A stretch of 64,000 bases of DNA, taken from contig JAVHKY010000030.1 of assembly GCA_035079385.1 (NCBI GenBank), positions 4,751,001 to 4,815,000 of the forward strand, given 5' to 3'. Origin of the DNA: Aspidiotus rigidus. Lineage: Eukaryota > Arthropoda > Insecta > Hemiptera > Diaspididae. The notes under the pieces are model-generated. The model saw only the letters and a program-made list of their open reading frames with translations, was not told the origin of the DNA and did no database searches. Position numbers and translations under genes: made by a program. Of the stretch, positions 47,920-58,113 are shown piece by piece. The number at the start of each line of letters is the position of its first letter. Positions within the stretch are counted from its first letter, which is position 1.

Positions 47920-48985
47920 GAAGCAAAGTGATTAATAAATCTAATAGTAATAGTGGCACCTCCAATGGAAGTAGTGGTAGATGTGTATAGGCACAACAAT
48001 ATAGATAAGGAGGGCGGAGGATCTCTTGATTGAATTATGACAGTTAGAGGAACGGTGAGACTCAACAAGAGAAGGTAAACGGGTTTCTAACCGAACGAAG
48101 AATAGTAAGGAATCTGCACCAAAAGGAGGATGGTAAGGAATCGGCACGTAAGCCTCGCGAGTGATCTCTTGGAAGGCTAAAGGCTAAGGAAAAAGAACGA
48201 GTTGGAACTTCTCAACACATTGAAAACTCTTGAACGAGATATACACTCACCTAGGAACTCAATATGGATAGTATTGAAGGATCCGTGAAGTGGTTGTTTG
48301 GGGACTTTGATTGAACGCCAGATGAACACCTAGCGTGTTGTTATGCGGTATGTAATTGCCTCTCGAGTGAAGCAGCATGATTTACTACGGCCTAGATTGC
48401 GAGGGATCAGAAAAGTATTGTAAACATGTGGATCGACTAGGACACACCAAGACTTGGTCCCCATACCAGACCTGGACTTCGTGACAGTAGGAATTTGTAG
48501 AATCAGATGAAAAAGACGCATGGTTCAAAATGGCGTACATAATCATCAATTTAACTTACTATTCAGGGAGTAAGGAGTTCAAGATTTCGTCTTTTTTTAC
48601 TATAATTATAAGGCACAGTTCTGAGATTCAAGGAACACCTTTGGTAAATCCTTTAATGGTAACGGGGCAATAAATTTTTCTGTCTCTGTGGATCATGAAA
48701 ACATTTTGGATTTGTATTCGTTGCAATTGATTGGTTGAGCGGAATCTGATTCTGGTATGGAGAACAAGCTTTCTTGAGGTTTTGTGGCGGGATTTGATAG
48801 ACGGGGGTGTAGGTCAGCTATATAGAACTCCTGAATCACAGAAGTGTACTCTTAAATGAGTAGCAGATTACAGAAAACCACAATAAACACAGCCGCCGAG
48901 CACTCTTGGTTAAACACATCTTCAGAGCGTGAGCAAATGAAAACGACTAAACCCAACCTCAACGAAAACAGAGGATACTAACTCA
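47920..48985 (-). other. Non-coding flank of Penelope-like element 4, other content unassigned
   Basis: Because it directly follows the GIY-YIG reading frame on the minus strand, the part next to 48985 is probably 3' element sequence. At 48140-48540 broken minus-strand frames loosely resemble the end of a retroviral-type integrase, too weakly to call. Confidence 0.3.
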
Positions 48986-48989
48986 AAAG

Positions 48990-49980
48990 TCATGATTGAA
49001 CCATCGAGCTATTGAAATGTGAATCATTCTTATAGACTAACTCAATCAAAACCTCATCAAGAATATACCTGTCTAAAATGGCGATGTCTTCGTTATTCCG
49101 GTGTCGTACAATTTCAATACTTTCCAAAGCCATGCGTTTAAAATATGAGGTCTCCGTATAAAGGAGGGGACCAGGCCCCTCTTTAAACTTATAACCACTT
49201 TCAATTAAATGATCAGAAAAGGCCGACTCACTCAAGTTACCCTCAGGGCTGCTTAGCTAAGCGAAGCCATTAGCCGTTTGTCGAGCAATTTTCATCCAAA
49301 ATTAGCTAACCGTTAGCTAGCTAATGAAATCACGTTAGCCATTAGTTTAATCGTTAGCCATTTGAATTGGAATTGCTAACGGTCCCACCTCTCCGCATTG
49401 CAGTGACCCTCTTCCCTACTTTCAGCCTTTAGCTTTTAGCTCTTAGCCATTAGCCATCATAATTTGACCCAAAATCAGCTAGCTGTTAGCTAGCCAATGA
49501 GACTAGGTTAGTCGTTAGCTGATAGCCAAAGACAATCAATTTGAAGAATTGGCTTTTAGTCAAGTTTTTAGCCAACCTGATTACCCTTCTCTCACGCCTT
49601 TTTATGCTCAGCGATTCTTATTTGGAGCTGACGACCAGTCATCCCTACATAGATTCCAAGGCAATCGTTGCAGGCTACAATTATATATACCACTCCTCTC
49701 GGCCAGAGAAATAGAGTCCTTTAATTTCATAAATAAACGTTTTGCAATATTGTGGTTGGAAAAAGCCGGCCGGATCCCAAAAAGACGGAGGACATGGCCC
49801 AAATGCCAAAAAAAAAAACCCTGCTCAAAAAAGGAAGTCTAATCCAACGTTTTTTCCTATCTACGTGTGAATCTCAAGGGAGGGTGGTGGTGGAATCAAG
49901 GCATTTCCTAGTAAGCCTCCTCCGGACCACTTCAGAAGAATTGACCTGCAATGAAGATCAAGAAGAAAGAGACAAACCAT
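48990..49980 (-). pseudogene. Penelope-like element 4, linker and GIY-YIG endonuclease, split by a hAT MITE
   Basis: On the minus strand the linker (G-I-R-P-A-F near 49775) leads into L-G-I-Y-V-G-M-T-G-R-Q-L-Q-I-R and A-E-H-K-K-A at 49592-49695, a well-preserved GIY-YIG start. The frame then breaks at a 336-bp insertion and resumes at 49235 with L-S-E-S-A-F-S-D-H-L-I-E-S-G, E-T-S-Y-F-K-R-M-A-L-E-S-I-E-I and stop at 48990, the normal C-terminal half. This is the least decayed Penelope nuclease in the window. The RT is missing. Confidence 0.85.
49244..49579. mobile_element. hAT-type MITE, 336 bp, with 8-bp target duplication
   Basis: The ends are CAGGGCTGCTTAGCTA on the left and the inverse of CAGGTTGGCTAAAA on the right, typical of hAT termini. 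It is flanked by GTTACCCT (49236-49243) and ATTACCCT (49580-49587), an 8-bp duplication with one mismatch. The interior is rich in GTTAGC/GCTAGC strings and encodes nothing. Removing it restores continuity of the GIY-YIG gene it interrupts, which independently confirms the limits. Confidence 0.85.
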
Positions 49981-50159
49981 AGAAACTTAATTCCAAAATT
50001 TTCCTACCACCAGAAAATATGACAGAGCAAAATGACGTATATTTGCTTCAAAACCAGCCAAATATTCGGATGGAAAATTAGATGATATCTTAGAATTTAT
50101 TGGGTTAATCAGAAATACTGAAAAAGTCTCCTGCGCTTCACTGCACCAGCATAATATAC

Positions 50160-50480
50160 AAATACATTGGTAGATGTATTTTCTTGTCTACATGACGTAT
50201 ATTAATGGATTTATTAGCCACTGTATTTCACTGCGTTAAAGAAATTAGTCACTGTTTTTTTATTTACATGTACTGTTAATGGATTTATGAGTTACTGCGC
50301 TAGAGAAATTAGTCCCAACGCTTCTTTTTGAGGTTTTTTAAAATTGAGTGAAACCCCTGCGCTTTAGTGGGCTAGAGAAATTACCCCCTGCGCTGCACAG
50401 TAAATCTTTTAGAATTTTTAAAAATTGAAAAAAAAAAGAAGAAATTTATTCCTGTGTTCCTTTTCAGGATTTTTAAAATG
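50160..50480. repeat. Minisatellite copies, inverse of those at 47.7 kb
   Basis: Includes two diverged copies of a unit of about 95 bp (TTAATGGATTTAT...CTGCG...AGAAATTAGTC), followed by inverse copies of the 53-bp unit of 47735-47915 with CCCCTGCGCT strings. Confidence 0.5.
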
Positions 50481-50489
50481 TGTGTGTAC

Positions 50490-51015
50490 CGGACAAAAAG
50501 AAAAACAAAGTCTGAAATTTTACTTACACGCTCGCGTCCTCGTCGACATCATCGTCTACGTCGTCGTATAGCTTGTTTACAGTAGTACTCTCGTACACTG
50601 TTTTCGCGAGGCGTTCATTCAAGGAAATACTCGTACTTCTAGTACTCCTCGGGGTATGTCGCGGAGAGGACGTGATGCCCGTTTATCAAGCTTTTAGATA
50701 CACGCAAAACTTTCTCTTTCATTCCCACTTTCGAGATAAACGACCTCTATCGTAAGTTTTTCCGGGAATACCTCGAAATAACTTTTACTCGTGTCATACT
50801 ACGTATGAATGTGAGCTAATAAAATTGTTAAGATTCTATAGAAATAAAATTCCAACAATTTCTACACAAATGGGGTAACAAAAAAGTAGGAAAAAAATGT
50901 GTTCATACGCCTCCTATCAAAGAACTTGGCGTTGTTACAATGTGGAGCGTTCTTCTCCGCGTAAAATTACAATTTAACCCTTCTTCGCAAAGCCAGCAAA
51001 GACCATTTGCGTGAA
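50490..51015. other. Intergenic, no supported gene
   Basis: Lies downstream of gene B on the minus strand. A TCGTCGACATCATCGTCTACGTCGTCGT run near 50535-50570 is a short degenerate trinucleotide repeat. Nothing coding was recognised. Confidence 0.4.
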
Positions 51016-51018
51016 ATT

Positions 51019-52204
51019 TCAATTCTTATTGCTCAACAAATGACGCCGAAAATATTTTACATCATAGTCGATTATGTGTCTAACTCTAGTGCTGAGATTT
51101 TGTGGAATCATATTTCCGGTCTCTTGATCTAATGTATAAACGAAGAGTTTTCCGCTGGTATATGCGCGAGATAGGTAATATTCTACCTTTGTATTTCCTT
51201 CTTTCAGAACAGCTATGCATGCCATCATCCATTCTTCACAGAGGGGTATAGAAAGTGTCCCCGCTTCCTCACCCAAATTCTGCTTTTTGATGACGACTTG
51301 TCTCTTCTCACATTTGTGCTTGACGTTACGGCCATCCGGAAGAAAACGCAAATTATTAACGAAGAGTGACGAGTTCATCACCACTGAGCAGATTCGAAGC
51401 TTCTTCTCCACGTTTAGTCGACATAGGGGATCATGCGATTCCTTTTTCGCTAAGGAAAACAATATTTAACCGTCAGAGAAGACCGCGGCAGATATGCGGG
51501 AGAAAATTGAAATTTTACCAACATATCGTAGTATGAATGTACTTGGTTCGCAGATAGAGCCATTCTACGTTGTATTCCGGACTGGCCAATGCTGTCGCAG
51601 GCTCCTCTGCTAACGCTTCGCAATAGAATTTGTCATTCTCGGGCACAAATATAAATCGAGCGGGGATGTAGTACGTATCCAAAAATGACAGAGCATTCGC
51701 ATCGAATTCATGGGATATGTAGAATTTCAAGGCCGTTGTATTGTCCCTTGAATGAGACACGACAATACAAGGAAACGCTTCTTCAAGAAACGATTCTCGG
51801 GTACTCACATCGTACACCTCGATTATCTCACTTCGAAGCAAAATGCGGGGCATATCAACGACGGGTTCGTAACCTTGCATAAAGAAATAACTGCTGCTGC
51901 TGATGGAGTGACAAATTTCTTTCTTTGACTGTTCGGAGTTGAGTAGTCGGTTCGATTTAGATTTCTGCAGTAATTCTTGAAGTTAGCCAGATAAATGTTA
52001 TAAATAGCGGGTTTTTTGTTTCGCGGACGATAAATGAAATGGAATGAAAAAACATTTTAGAAACTTACGTTTGCTTCGTATCGTATTATACAATGGGCTC
52101 ATTCTCAAAAAAGATGTAACAGCTGTGAGCCATTCTAAACTCAATGATGTACAGAATATTAAATAAATAACAATAATACTCAATAAATGAAACGAATATT
52201 TCAT
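51019..52204 (-). CDS. Gene B: secreted two-domain protein, paralogue of gene A
   Basis: Proposed exons on the minus strand: 52204-52069, 51975-51523 and 51449-51019, totalling 1020 nt and 339 residues. Exon 1 encodes a strong signal peptide (hydrophobic at residues 7-20) and ends at a consensus donor (C|GTAAGT, phase 1). Exon 2 follows GCTAACTTCAAG. Domain copy 1 has K-K-E-I-C at 63-67, F-P-C-I-V-V further on, F-Y-I-S-H-E-F and R-F-I-F. Copy 2 has L-R-I-C at 214-217, E-E-W-M-M-A-C at 268-274, Y-Y-L-S-R-A-Y at 287-293 and L-S-T-R-V-R near the end. The cysteine of the first block is residue 67 here and 66 in gene A, and exon phases agree. The frame-keeping second donor (T|GTTGGT) is weak; a much stronger one 4 nt further (TTG|GTAAAA) would shift exon 3 out of frame, so this copy could be damaged. 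The function is not recognised. Confidence 0.65.
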
Positions 52205-52810
52205 TTTGCGATACACGCAGTACTCACCGCTAGCTGACCTTTATTACGCTGTGCGTTTCATAATTTTCAGCTTTGGAATATCGACATCGGTCGTACAAGT
52301 GAGAGACGTTACAACATAATTTTTGTATTCAGCTGTCAGGAGCAAGTGTACCATGCGAACGTTTGTTTCGACAGCAGAAAAGTGTTAGTTCAAATAAAAT
52401 GGTGTGCAGTTCTGTCTTAGGTACCGTGAGACGTGACTCATTATTTGAGTTTTTAGCGAGTGAGTGTTCAACTGTTTTTAGTTTTACATGAAGTCGATAG
52501 AAAATGTCCATTGAGGACGTACGTCTCAAAATTTTTCTATGTAGAAAATTTAAAAAAGTATCAAAGAAAAATCTGGTGAAGCCAAATAAATAAAGATCTT
52601 GTTTCATATCTGTATGTCGCTCTGCTTGTTCGCCCCAGCGTAGACTCGTCCACGAGTGAGTCTAAGATACTGTTTGTAAAGCTGACCAACTCTCAGAGGC
52701 TCACTTGTGTATAGAAAATCGTAGATAAGCCTTGATAGATTAGGGGTAGTATGAAGAAGGCCCAGAACTAGTTGAACCGATTCGTTCCTCTAAGTTACGA
52801 TCTGACATAA
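52205..52810. other. Upstream region of gene B, no gene seen
   Basis: The gene B promoter would lie near 52210-52400. No core element stands out and no coding frame with a domain was found. Confidence 0.4.
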
Positions 52811-52811
52811 T

Positions 52812-52912
52812 TAGAACGACAAATACTACCGAAGGAGTAAATGAAAGGAGAAAAATGCAAAAGCCGCAGCTTTCTCCTTTCATTTACTCCTTCGGTAGTA
52901 TTTGTCGTTCTA
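52812..52912. mobile_element. Perfect 42-bp palindrome arms, 17-nt loop; possible minimal MITE
   Basis: 52812-52853 is the exact reverse complement of 52871-52912. Both ends are TA, so if TA is the target duplication the element is TA-flanked with 40-bp perfect inverted repeats. It lies just beyond the C-terminal side of a Tigger/pogo remnant. Confidence 0.75.
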
Positions 52913-52929
52913 GCCTAGAACTAGTATAA

Positions 52930-53650
52930 ACCTAAGCTAGTATAAAACTTGTAGTCGCTTCTGTACAGCCCTGGCAGCTTCTTAAGCCCTTTGAAACAGC
53001 GCGACCTTTTGCTTTTACCAATCACCACAAGTTGTTCTTTCTTCCCTGACATGCTGGAGCAGTACAACACAGCTACCGTTCCTTGCAAATGTTGCCTCCT
53101 CTGAAGTTTTGCTCATCTTTTTTGAACATGTATGTGTGCTCTGCAAATAAAGGCCAGTCTCATGTGCGTTGAATAGGTGTGTGCCATACTTCACTTAGCC
53201 ATGCCTTTGCACCCACATCTGCTTCGCTAGCCTCTCCTTTCAAAATGCTCCACGTCATATTTGCCCTCTTCTTCCATCGGTTAAATCAACCATCTGTTGG
53301 AGAAAAAACTGAATGCCCTAATTTTTTTGCAAATTCTTCATCCTTCTGCTTCAATATTATTCCATCGACCGGACAATGCCTCTCTCTCACAGACGCAAAC
53401 CACTTCTTCAACGCTTTTTCCACTTTTTGGAGTCTTTACCATCTCTTTTGTGTTTACGACTCGATGGTCATAAAAGAAGTCTCAATTTCATATTCCTCGA
53501 TTTCAGAAGTTTGGTGAGAACGGACTGTGCAATCCCTAATTTTACAGCGGCTGCAGTTTGACTCATTTCTTCTAATGCATCATACTTTTTGGTTAACGTT
53601 AAGTCGCGACGCGTACGGGTGGATTTACGAGAATTCATTTCAACTTTCAA
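52930..53650 (-). pseudogene. Tigger/pogo-type transposase remnant
   Basis: The minus strand begins (53650-53540) with a pogo/CENP-B type helix-turn-helix: L-T-L-T-K-K-Y-D-A-L, then A-A-A-V-K-L-G-I-A-Q-S. A CENP-B second HTH follows near 53400: E-K-W-F-A-S-V-R-E-R, P-V-D-G-I-I-L-K-Q-K, E-F-A-K-K-L-G, then D-G-W-F-N-R-W-K-K-R. Next comes the start of the DDE domain with K-E-R and a C-Q-G-R-K...L-V-K-A-K block near 53000. Frames are broken several times and the acidic catalytic residues are mostly gone. Tigger elements normally use TA targets. Confidence 0.8.
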
Positions 53651-53659
53651 CGAGACAAA

Positions 53660-54450
53660 AGCAATTACAATGACTGTAGAGATCAGACGAAAACACCAAA
53701 CTGTAGCGTATGATAACGATTAAACAAAAAGAAAGTGAGCGGATAGTCGGGTGGAAAGGATTTTACAAGAACTTTCATGTACAAACTCGTATTCATACAG
53801 GTTCATCTCTCTCGTCTTTAAATAACACAATTCAAAACGAATCTGATCCATGTCCCCTTCATCCAGACAATCCTTCTAAAGGCGACACCGACACTAGAAA
53901 ATTTTTAATTGTTGCCTAGTGTTATTTTTTCGAATGCTCAGAAATATCTAACATTCGTCTAGACAAATATTATACCCAGAAGCCATCAATCTACAATTCT
54001 CTACCCCTCTCAGAGCCGCCGATCTCCTATCATTCGAAAACCCTTCAATTTTCTCACACATTTTCAAATTTATTTCAGACCTACCTCCTTCCGTCAACAT
54101 TTAAATTCAAATCAATTTCTCTATTTTTCCTTCTAGGTAGGGCCCAGTAGCCACCCTCTTTCCAACTTTTTTTAAAATGATTTTACTCTTTATAAACTTT
54201 GAAGAGCATTTAAATCATACTTTCTTATTACATAGTTGCTTCCTTATTACATGAATTCAAACTCGGCTTCGGTCCTCACAACGGATTGGATTGTTTTCGC
54301 TTTTTTTATTTATTTATTTTTATTTTTCCGTATTTTTTACATTTATATTTATGTATATTTTTTTTTCTTATTCCTTTTTTGTATTTTTTCTTTTTTTTTT
54401 TATAATTATTTTTTCATCAATGATTTTTTGGTTGGACGTAATTAAAAAAA
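53660..54450. other. Intergenic with T-rich tract, no supported gene
   Basis: The part at 54300-54415 is almost pure T with scattered A; the open frame through it is low-complexity. Nothing else was recognised. Confidence 0.5.
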
Positions 54451-54452
54451 AA

Positions 54453-54770
54453 AATTGAAGAGGTCAAGAACAAGAATCAAATTCTGAAATTATTTTTCAC
54501 GCTGAATTCGATGCCATTATTCGTTTTTTGTGATTCCCTCAGCTTCTTCTGCAATCTTAACGTTTAGTCGCCGCGGCTCGTTGCGAAGCGCGACACACCT
54601 TTTTGTATTACTACCCTTCAGTGTTCGATGCGCTTCGCAACGAACCGCCACAACTAAACATAAAGATTGCAGAAGATGACGAGGGAATCGCAAAAAAGAA
54701 TGACGGTATCGAATTCAGCGTGAAAAATACTTTCAGGATTGGATATTCTCGTTCTTGACCCCTTCAAAAT
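54453..54770. mobile_element. Fold-back (long-TIR) element, copy 2
   Basis: Arms of about 140 bp are imperfect inverse copies. The outer parts contain GGTCAAGAACGAGAAT, the middle TTTTTCACGCTGAATTCGAT and the inner TTTAGTCGCCGCGGCTCGT. The inner arm and overall layout match copy 1 at 29114-29467, giving a two-member non-coding family. Confidence 0.8.
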
Positions 54771-55249
54771 ATTTTTTCTCGAGTTGTGTAATGAGTTATA
54801 TAATATGGTTTATAAATCTATTTTAATAATTGGGTTCTACATTCTAATAAACAAAGGAAATTCAATGTAATTTTCCGCGTCGGTCCGTTCTCGCGTATTT
54901 CAATTCTAATTGTTTTTTAATTAATGTTTTTTGAGTAACTACATAAGATGTATCCATCTCAAGAAATTGCATGTGTAAAAGTTATTGACCGTTACTAACA
55001 AATACAATGGTAATCAGTTACCTATATGACACAGTAGTAGAGATAATATGGATAATAATGTAGCAAATCGAGTAGATTGAGTTGATGATTCCTACAAAGC
55101 CTTTGTGTGACCTCCGAAGCATCAAGGAGAGAAACGATGGCTTCTACATTGGGATGATTATGGAGCCGCTTTGCGTAACTGGTTGTTTGCCTATGAATGA
55201 TTCGGCTGACTGATTGATGGTTGAGATCGCAGCGTAGTTGCGAGTTGCT

Positions 55250-56370
55250 GACATACCATGGACAGCCCGTGACCGTTCACATAAACTTATTTTGAAATCT
55301 TTCAATGATTTAAATGTTTGATTTCGCCGTCGTACCCCAGATTTCCACTCTATAGCACCAAGATAGACGGAAAATGGAGGAGTAAATGAGCCTCTTAATA
55401 TTTAAACTAAGTAGAGAACGTGAGTTCGATGAGCCAGTAGAACTTCGACAACATCAGGTTAAGCATTATGCGTTCATTAGTGATGCGCTCGTGCCAATTG
55501 AGCCAGCAATCCAGATGTAGGCCGGGGTGGCTACCGGTACTGCCTTTCCATCAAGTATAGAGGGAGTGTATCCGTGGGATCTTGGAGAGAAGTCCACTCT
55601 GTTAGATTTTATGTCGTTTAGTTTAATCTTCCAATCACTGACTCAGCGCGCAATTTTATCAAAAGATTGCTGCAGCTTGTTAACAGCTGTTGGTGACAGT
55701 AACGCATGTATTGTCTACAAAAAGGCTGATTATGGCACCTGAAGACTCTGGAAGGAGGAATAAAGTGAGACCAAGCAGACCCTTGCGGGACACCAGCCTG
55801 TATGTTCGTCAACTGTGACTCAGCTGAGCGGTACTTGACGTAGAATTTTCCATCTTTCAGGTATGAGAATAAGCGTTGCCAGGATCCTGGTGTGAAGTAT
55901 GAGACCCAAGTGTCACGTTTTGTCAAACGCCGAACTCACATCCAGGAAAACCGTGGGTGCGAATTGTTTCTCTTCTAGCGCTCGAAAGATGGTACGAACC
56001 ACTCGATGAATTTGCTCTACTGTCGAGTGTTTCCCTCTGACCCCAAAGTGGAAGTCCGTTGCTTCATATTATAATTGTTTCAAATCGAACACTGATGGCC
56101 TTCTCAAATACTTTCGATGGGATCGTAAGTTAGTATTGAAATAGGACGGTAGAATTCAGGATACTCAGTCTGTTTGCCTGGTTTTGGGATCAGGACCATT
56201 TTGGCTATTTTCCATGAACTTGGTACATACCTTATTCGTAGGCTGGCGTTAATAATCGCTGTGAGATATACAACCCTCTTTCTTGGAATTTCGCGAAGCA
56301 TGATCGTGTCCCGCTGCTTTTCAATGATTGAGGCTATCAATGATTCTTGCTACCTCTAGCGGAGAGACAA
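55250..56370 (-). pseudogene. Jockey-like LINE 2, reverse transcriptase remnant
   Basis: The minus strand reads M-L-R-E-I-P then V-V-Y-L-T-A-I-I-N-A near 56270, R-Y-V-P-S-S-W-K-I-A-K, I-P-K-P-G-K and Y-R-P-I-S-I-L near 56130. Further on are A-G-V-P-Q-G-S near 55790 and a shifted L-F-V-D-N-T near 55715 (usual F-A-D-D-T). The end near 55330 resembles the C-terminal part of Jockey ORF2. It is closely related to the copy at 15-16.9 kb and supplied the comparison that defines the insertion there. Confidence 0.8.
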
Positions 56371-57820
56371 GCTTGATTTTTTCATCAGATGTGTGTATGC
56401 TTGTTCAATTCTGATAGCCGATTATTCTATTAAGCGCAATTCTAATGAACGCTTTGTACTTTACCAGTATACTGGGTGAGGTCAAAAGATGTAACCAGTT
56501 AAATGGAAGTTTGCGCTAAATTCACTCCAGCGCAAAAACGCGAAATGTTAGATGTATACTTCAAATCTACGGAATTTTTTATCTCAATTTAATCGTCAAT
56601 TTGTGCCTCTACCTAACTTTCTACGACTTTTGTGAGCTGAGTCATGGACCAAAATGTGCCAAAAATTGACAAATTCGCCAAAATTCTCAAAAATTAAAAA
56701 TTGTTTGAACTTCCATATCATTTTACTTGATTTGAAAGTAAAATTTGACGCTGTTCCCGAAAAAATACCTGAGTAACCCAATGAAGCTTGAAATTAAGGG
56801 ATTTTTCAATTTCTTATTTCCGGAAATCTTGGCAAATTGGTCAATGAAGGAACAAAGAGCAGTTTGGTGGGAATATACCGTGAAAAATAAATATCGACAT
56901 GTTCGTATCTTTTCTGTACCCCCATTCCATTTAAAATCACAGAACAAAATTCGAATTCTGCGAGGTCACAACCACTCCTAAGGGATGGCGAAACCTCGGT
57001 GAAAATTCTAAGAGAGCTTGCCAGCTGGTTAGCCTAATTTTATATAGACATATACCAGACTAAGAAGTACTAACGGAGAGAGGAGACAAAAGAGCGGGGC
57101 AAGTGAGCCCGGAGCTATTCAGACTCCAAAATGAAGCAACCTTACGTTACACTGCGTGTCTCAGGAGGACACGTGTTAGCTTCTGCCTTTGAATTTTTTC
57201 CTTCTTTCATTTCAAGTCCAAGTTCTAATCTAGAAGGATGAGAGGCGTATAGTGACGTCCCCAACCTCTTACCTTTGAAATGGACCGATTTCCCTTGGTT
57301 CGTAAATTTGTTTGCGAGCATTTGAATTCTGACTGGATACAAATATGATATTTGTATTTTATGAAGTAACTTGCGTTGAGAGTCTGAAAACAAATACAAC
57401 GTTTCATCACGAAGATGAGTATCTATTTGCGTTTAGTTCTCCACGAATCATCGCATCCTTCGCACTAGATAATTCCAAACCATCATTTTCTCGCAGCTGA
57501 AAATTTTTTTTCCGGAAAATCATTTTCAGTGGGTTGAATGAACATTGTTTCTTATAATATTTTTTATGAGAAAGGAAACTTCTGGATCGCTATTCAACGT
57601 GAAATTTTTCAACCTGCGTATCCCGTAGATCATATGAAAACGTCAACTTCCCCAAAATGAAGCTGGTTCGAGACAGGTGAAGGTGAATTTTTTTCCTCTT
57701 GAAAGAAGTTTTGACGTTGGAATTATCGATATTATTGACACTCGGGTGAATTATAGGTCCGCGTGTATAGGTACGATATCTGGAGCAACTTCGACGCGAA
57801 ACGCCGCCTTTTAAACATTC
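56371..57820. other. Intergenic, no supported gene
   Basis: No domain-bearing frame. The stretch could include an intron ending at 57825 if the exon at 57826 is real. Confidence 0.4.
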
Positions 57821-57825
57821 TCTAG

Positions 57826-58113
57826 GAAAGCGAACGATTAGAATTCCCTGACGAGAAATTTCCGCTACATATTAAAATTCCCATTCGAAAAGGCTTGGTT
57901 ATTTACGAGGCTGAATTTCTGAATGCTGCAAGCCCATACATCATCGGTGAAAAGGTTGTTGTCCCAGCGTATTGCGATGAGCTATTTAATGTTCTTCGTC
58001 GTACCTGGGGAATTCGAAGTATACAACATCGCGTTCAAGGCGTAATATTGCTAGCGGACTACCGTAACAACAGGAAACCATTTTATATAAGCCTCGTATT
58101 CGCTAGTTTATAA
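57826..58113 (+). CDS. Possible terminal exon of an unrecognised gene
   Basis: After an acceptor-like CTTTTAAACATTCTCTAG the frame is open in phase 0 for 95 codons to a TAA. It has varied, protein-like composition and no low complexity (for example E-F-P-D-E-K-F-P near the start and I-I-G-E-K-V-V-V-P in the middle). The last 25 residues (Q-G-V-I-L-L-A-D-Y-R-N-N, then K-P-F-Y-I-S) follow the pattern of the C-x-V-V...N...F-Y-I-S block of genes A and B, though the similarity is short and may be chance. No upstream exon was identified. Confidence 0.35.
   Translation, partial: ESERLEFPDEKFPLHIKIPIRKGLVIYEAEFLNAASPYIIGEKVVVPAYCDELFNVLRRTWGIRSIQHRVQGVILLADYRNNRKPFYISLVFASL

Noticed and set aside
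48140..48540. Possible retroviral-type integrase C-terminus on the minus strand
   Set aside because: Only a loose resemblance spread over two broken frames; not enough to name an LTR element.
53179..53561. Plus-strand frames of 112 and 61 codons
   Set aside because: Antisense to the Tigger/pogo transposase, whose HTH motifs are clear on the minus strand.
54236..54445. 69-codon F/Y-rich frame resembling a membrane protein
   Set aside because: It is the translation of a poly-T tract.
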